Shown here piece after piece: positions 63,266 through 64,000 of a stretch of DNA of 64,000 nucleotides (position 1 is the stretch's first letter; each line of letters opens with the position of its first letter). Position numbers and translations under genes: made by a program. The notes under the pieces were generated by a model. That model saw only the letters and a program-made list of their open reading frames with translations, was not told where the DNA came from and ran no database searches. Source of the stretch: Streptomyces sp. NBC_01231 (GTDB lineage Bacteria > Actinomycetota > Actinomycetes > Streptomycetales > Streptomycetaceae); NCBI GenBank assembly GCA_035999765.1, contig CP108521.1, positions 6,076,001 through 6,140,000 on the forward strand, written 5' to 3'.

Positions 63266-64000
63266 GGGGTGAGGCTCTTCTGGTCGTCGGCGTCGGCGTC
63301 GGCGTCGGCGTTGGTGCTGGTGTTGGTGTCGGCGTCGGGCGGTGGTTCGGGGGCGGTGGGGGAGCTGCCGTAGCCCGGGGGCGGCTGCCAGCCGGGGAAG
63401 GTGCCGACCGGGTCAGGGGAGGACGACTCCGGCGCGGGGGTGGCGGCCGGAGTCGCATCGGGACGCGGCGGCTTGCTCGTGGAGGGCCCCTCGTCGCCGT
63501 TCTTGGTGAGCGGTACGTCCGACGGCGAGGGCATGGTGAGAGGTGGGGGAGAGGCGGGACGGTCGGTCGGGGCGCCCAGCGCCTGCTGGTTGAAGATCTC
63601 GAACACGGCGTTCAGGGCCATCCGCTTGGGCCCTTCCAGCTCGTAGTCCTCGGCGTTGCCCTCGCTCAGCAGCTCCCGTGCCAGCTCCACCTTGGTCTGG
63701 ATCAGGCGTAGTTGGTCCTCGCGCATGCTGCTGATGACGAGACGTGAGTCCTCCGGATGCGCCGCGAGGTGCATGGCCCACGCCACCACACCGCCCTCTT
63801 CCAGATACCTCTGGTAGAACGCGATCTTCTCCGCCGCGAGCTGCTGGAGTTCGGTCTCGTGACGCGTGCGCTGGACGGCGAGTTCATGGCCCCGTCGCTC
63901 GTACTCCATGGCCCGCCCCAGCTGGAGCTCGTCCTGTTGTCGCACCCGGCGGTCGAGCTCGGCGTCGTACCGCATGCCGAGCTGCTCGGTGCGTATCTCC
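63262..64000 (-). CDS. Coiled-coil protein with Pro/Asp-rich tail (5' end beyond window)
   Basis: The frame is open to the right edge (EIRTEQLGMRYDAELDRRVR), so the true start lies outside. The visible 246 residues are a long helical region (LQLGRAMEYERRGHELAVQR, AEKIAFYQRYLEEGGVVAWA) followed by a disordered tail rich in Pro, Ser and a TNADADADADD repeat. The helical part is reminiscent of the region after an SPFH/band-7 domain, but that domain itself is not visible. It overlaps the PycTM-like gene by GTGA, implying coordinated synthesis. Confidence 0.75.
   Translation of the reverse strand, partial: EIRTEQLGMRYDAELDRRVRQQDELQLGRAMEYERRGHELAVQRTRHETELQQLAAEKIAFYQRYLEEGGVVAWAMHLAAHPEDSRLVISSMREDQLRLIQTKVELARELLSEGNAEDYELEGPKRMALNAVFEIFNQQALGAPTDRPASPPPLTMPSPSDVPLTKNGDEGPSTSKPPRPDATPAATPAPESSSPDPVGTFPGWQPPPGYGSSPTAPEPPPDADTNTSTNADADADADDQKSLTP

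Overview
The window is a Streptomyces chromosome segment. It has very high GC, GTG/TTG starts, and the conserved order rpmG - two MaoC dehydratases - murB - add - aspC - tRNA-Trp - secE - nusG - rplK - rplA - two lipoproteins - rplJ - rplL - rpoB - rpoC. RpoB starts at a TTG and is 1161 residues long. This core runs from about 34.4 kb to the right edge. A partial yajQ gene and tRNA-Tyr form the left edge (1-744). Between them lie about 33.6 kb of mobile DNA inserted into the 3' half of tRNA-Tyr. The tRNA-Tyr gene is the known attachment site of SLP1-type actinomycete integrative and conjugative elements (AICEs).

Three copies of the ~52 bp tRNA-Tyr 3' core (695-746, 27767-27818, 34250-34301) show two elements in tandem. 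Element 1 (695-27766) has a complete AICE backbone, nearly all transcribed leftwards: tyrosine integrase, excisionase, an iteron-like repeat cluster, a P-loop replication helicase, a primase-polymerase, a C5 methyltransferase, TraB-type DNA translocase, and Spd-like membrane and coiled-coil proteins. A divergent GntR regulator sits next to a perfect 30 bp palindrome, followed by a flavoprotein/XRE pair. From about 15.2 kb the element carries lower-GC cargo that looks like defence or addiction genes: a frameshifted two-part unknown, a colicin-E3-like ribonuclease with a small partner and an ImmA/IrrE peptidase, an unknown 208-aa protein, a frameshifted MrcB-like/DUF3883 protein, a DUF1778/GNAT toxin-antitoxin pair, and a DndB-like protein beside a PD-(D/E)XK nuclease and a C5 methyltransferase.

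The most unusual structure is inside this cargo. Pieces of other tRNA genes, each running from the anticodon loop to the T arm as in AICE attachment cores, sit between the cassettes: tRNA-Gly-like at 17214-17261, tRNA-Ser(GGA)-like at 19537-19579, and a short tRNA-Ser(TGA)-like piece at 20572-20593. A decayed copy of the element's own right end lies at about 21989-22078. The cargo therefore reads as a stack of remnants of several integrative elements that used different tRNA targets.

Element 2 (27767-34249) is degenerate. Its integrase has lost the N-terminal half and an XRE/TPR regulator has a broken N-terminus. A GntR-Nudix fusion is intact. A large HTH/NB-ARC/TPR (NLR-like) gene is split by a one-base slip in a run of seven G. 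Four cargo genes in the window are broken by small indels, two of them in G tracts, whereas the ~30 kb of core genes show none.

The core region to the right holds an S33 peptidase, a zinc-ribbon protein, an NTF2-like protein, an NAD(P)-binding protein, an amidohydrolase, tRNA-Thr, tRNA-Met and rpmG. A TetR/MFS pair with two matching operators lies between the MaoC genes and murB. The translation/transcription cluster has recognisable rplJ and rpoB promoters. After the rpoC terminator comes a leftward operon of a partial coiled-coil protein, a PycTM-like membrane protein and an M48 peptidase.
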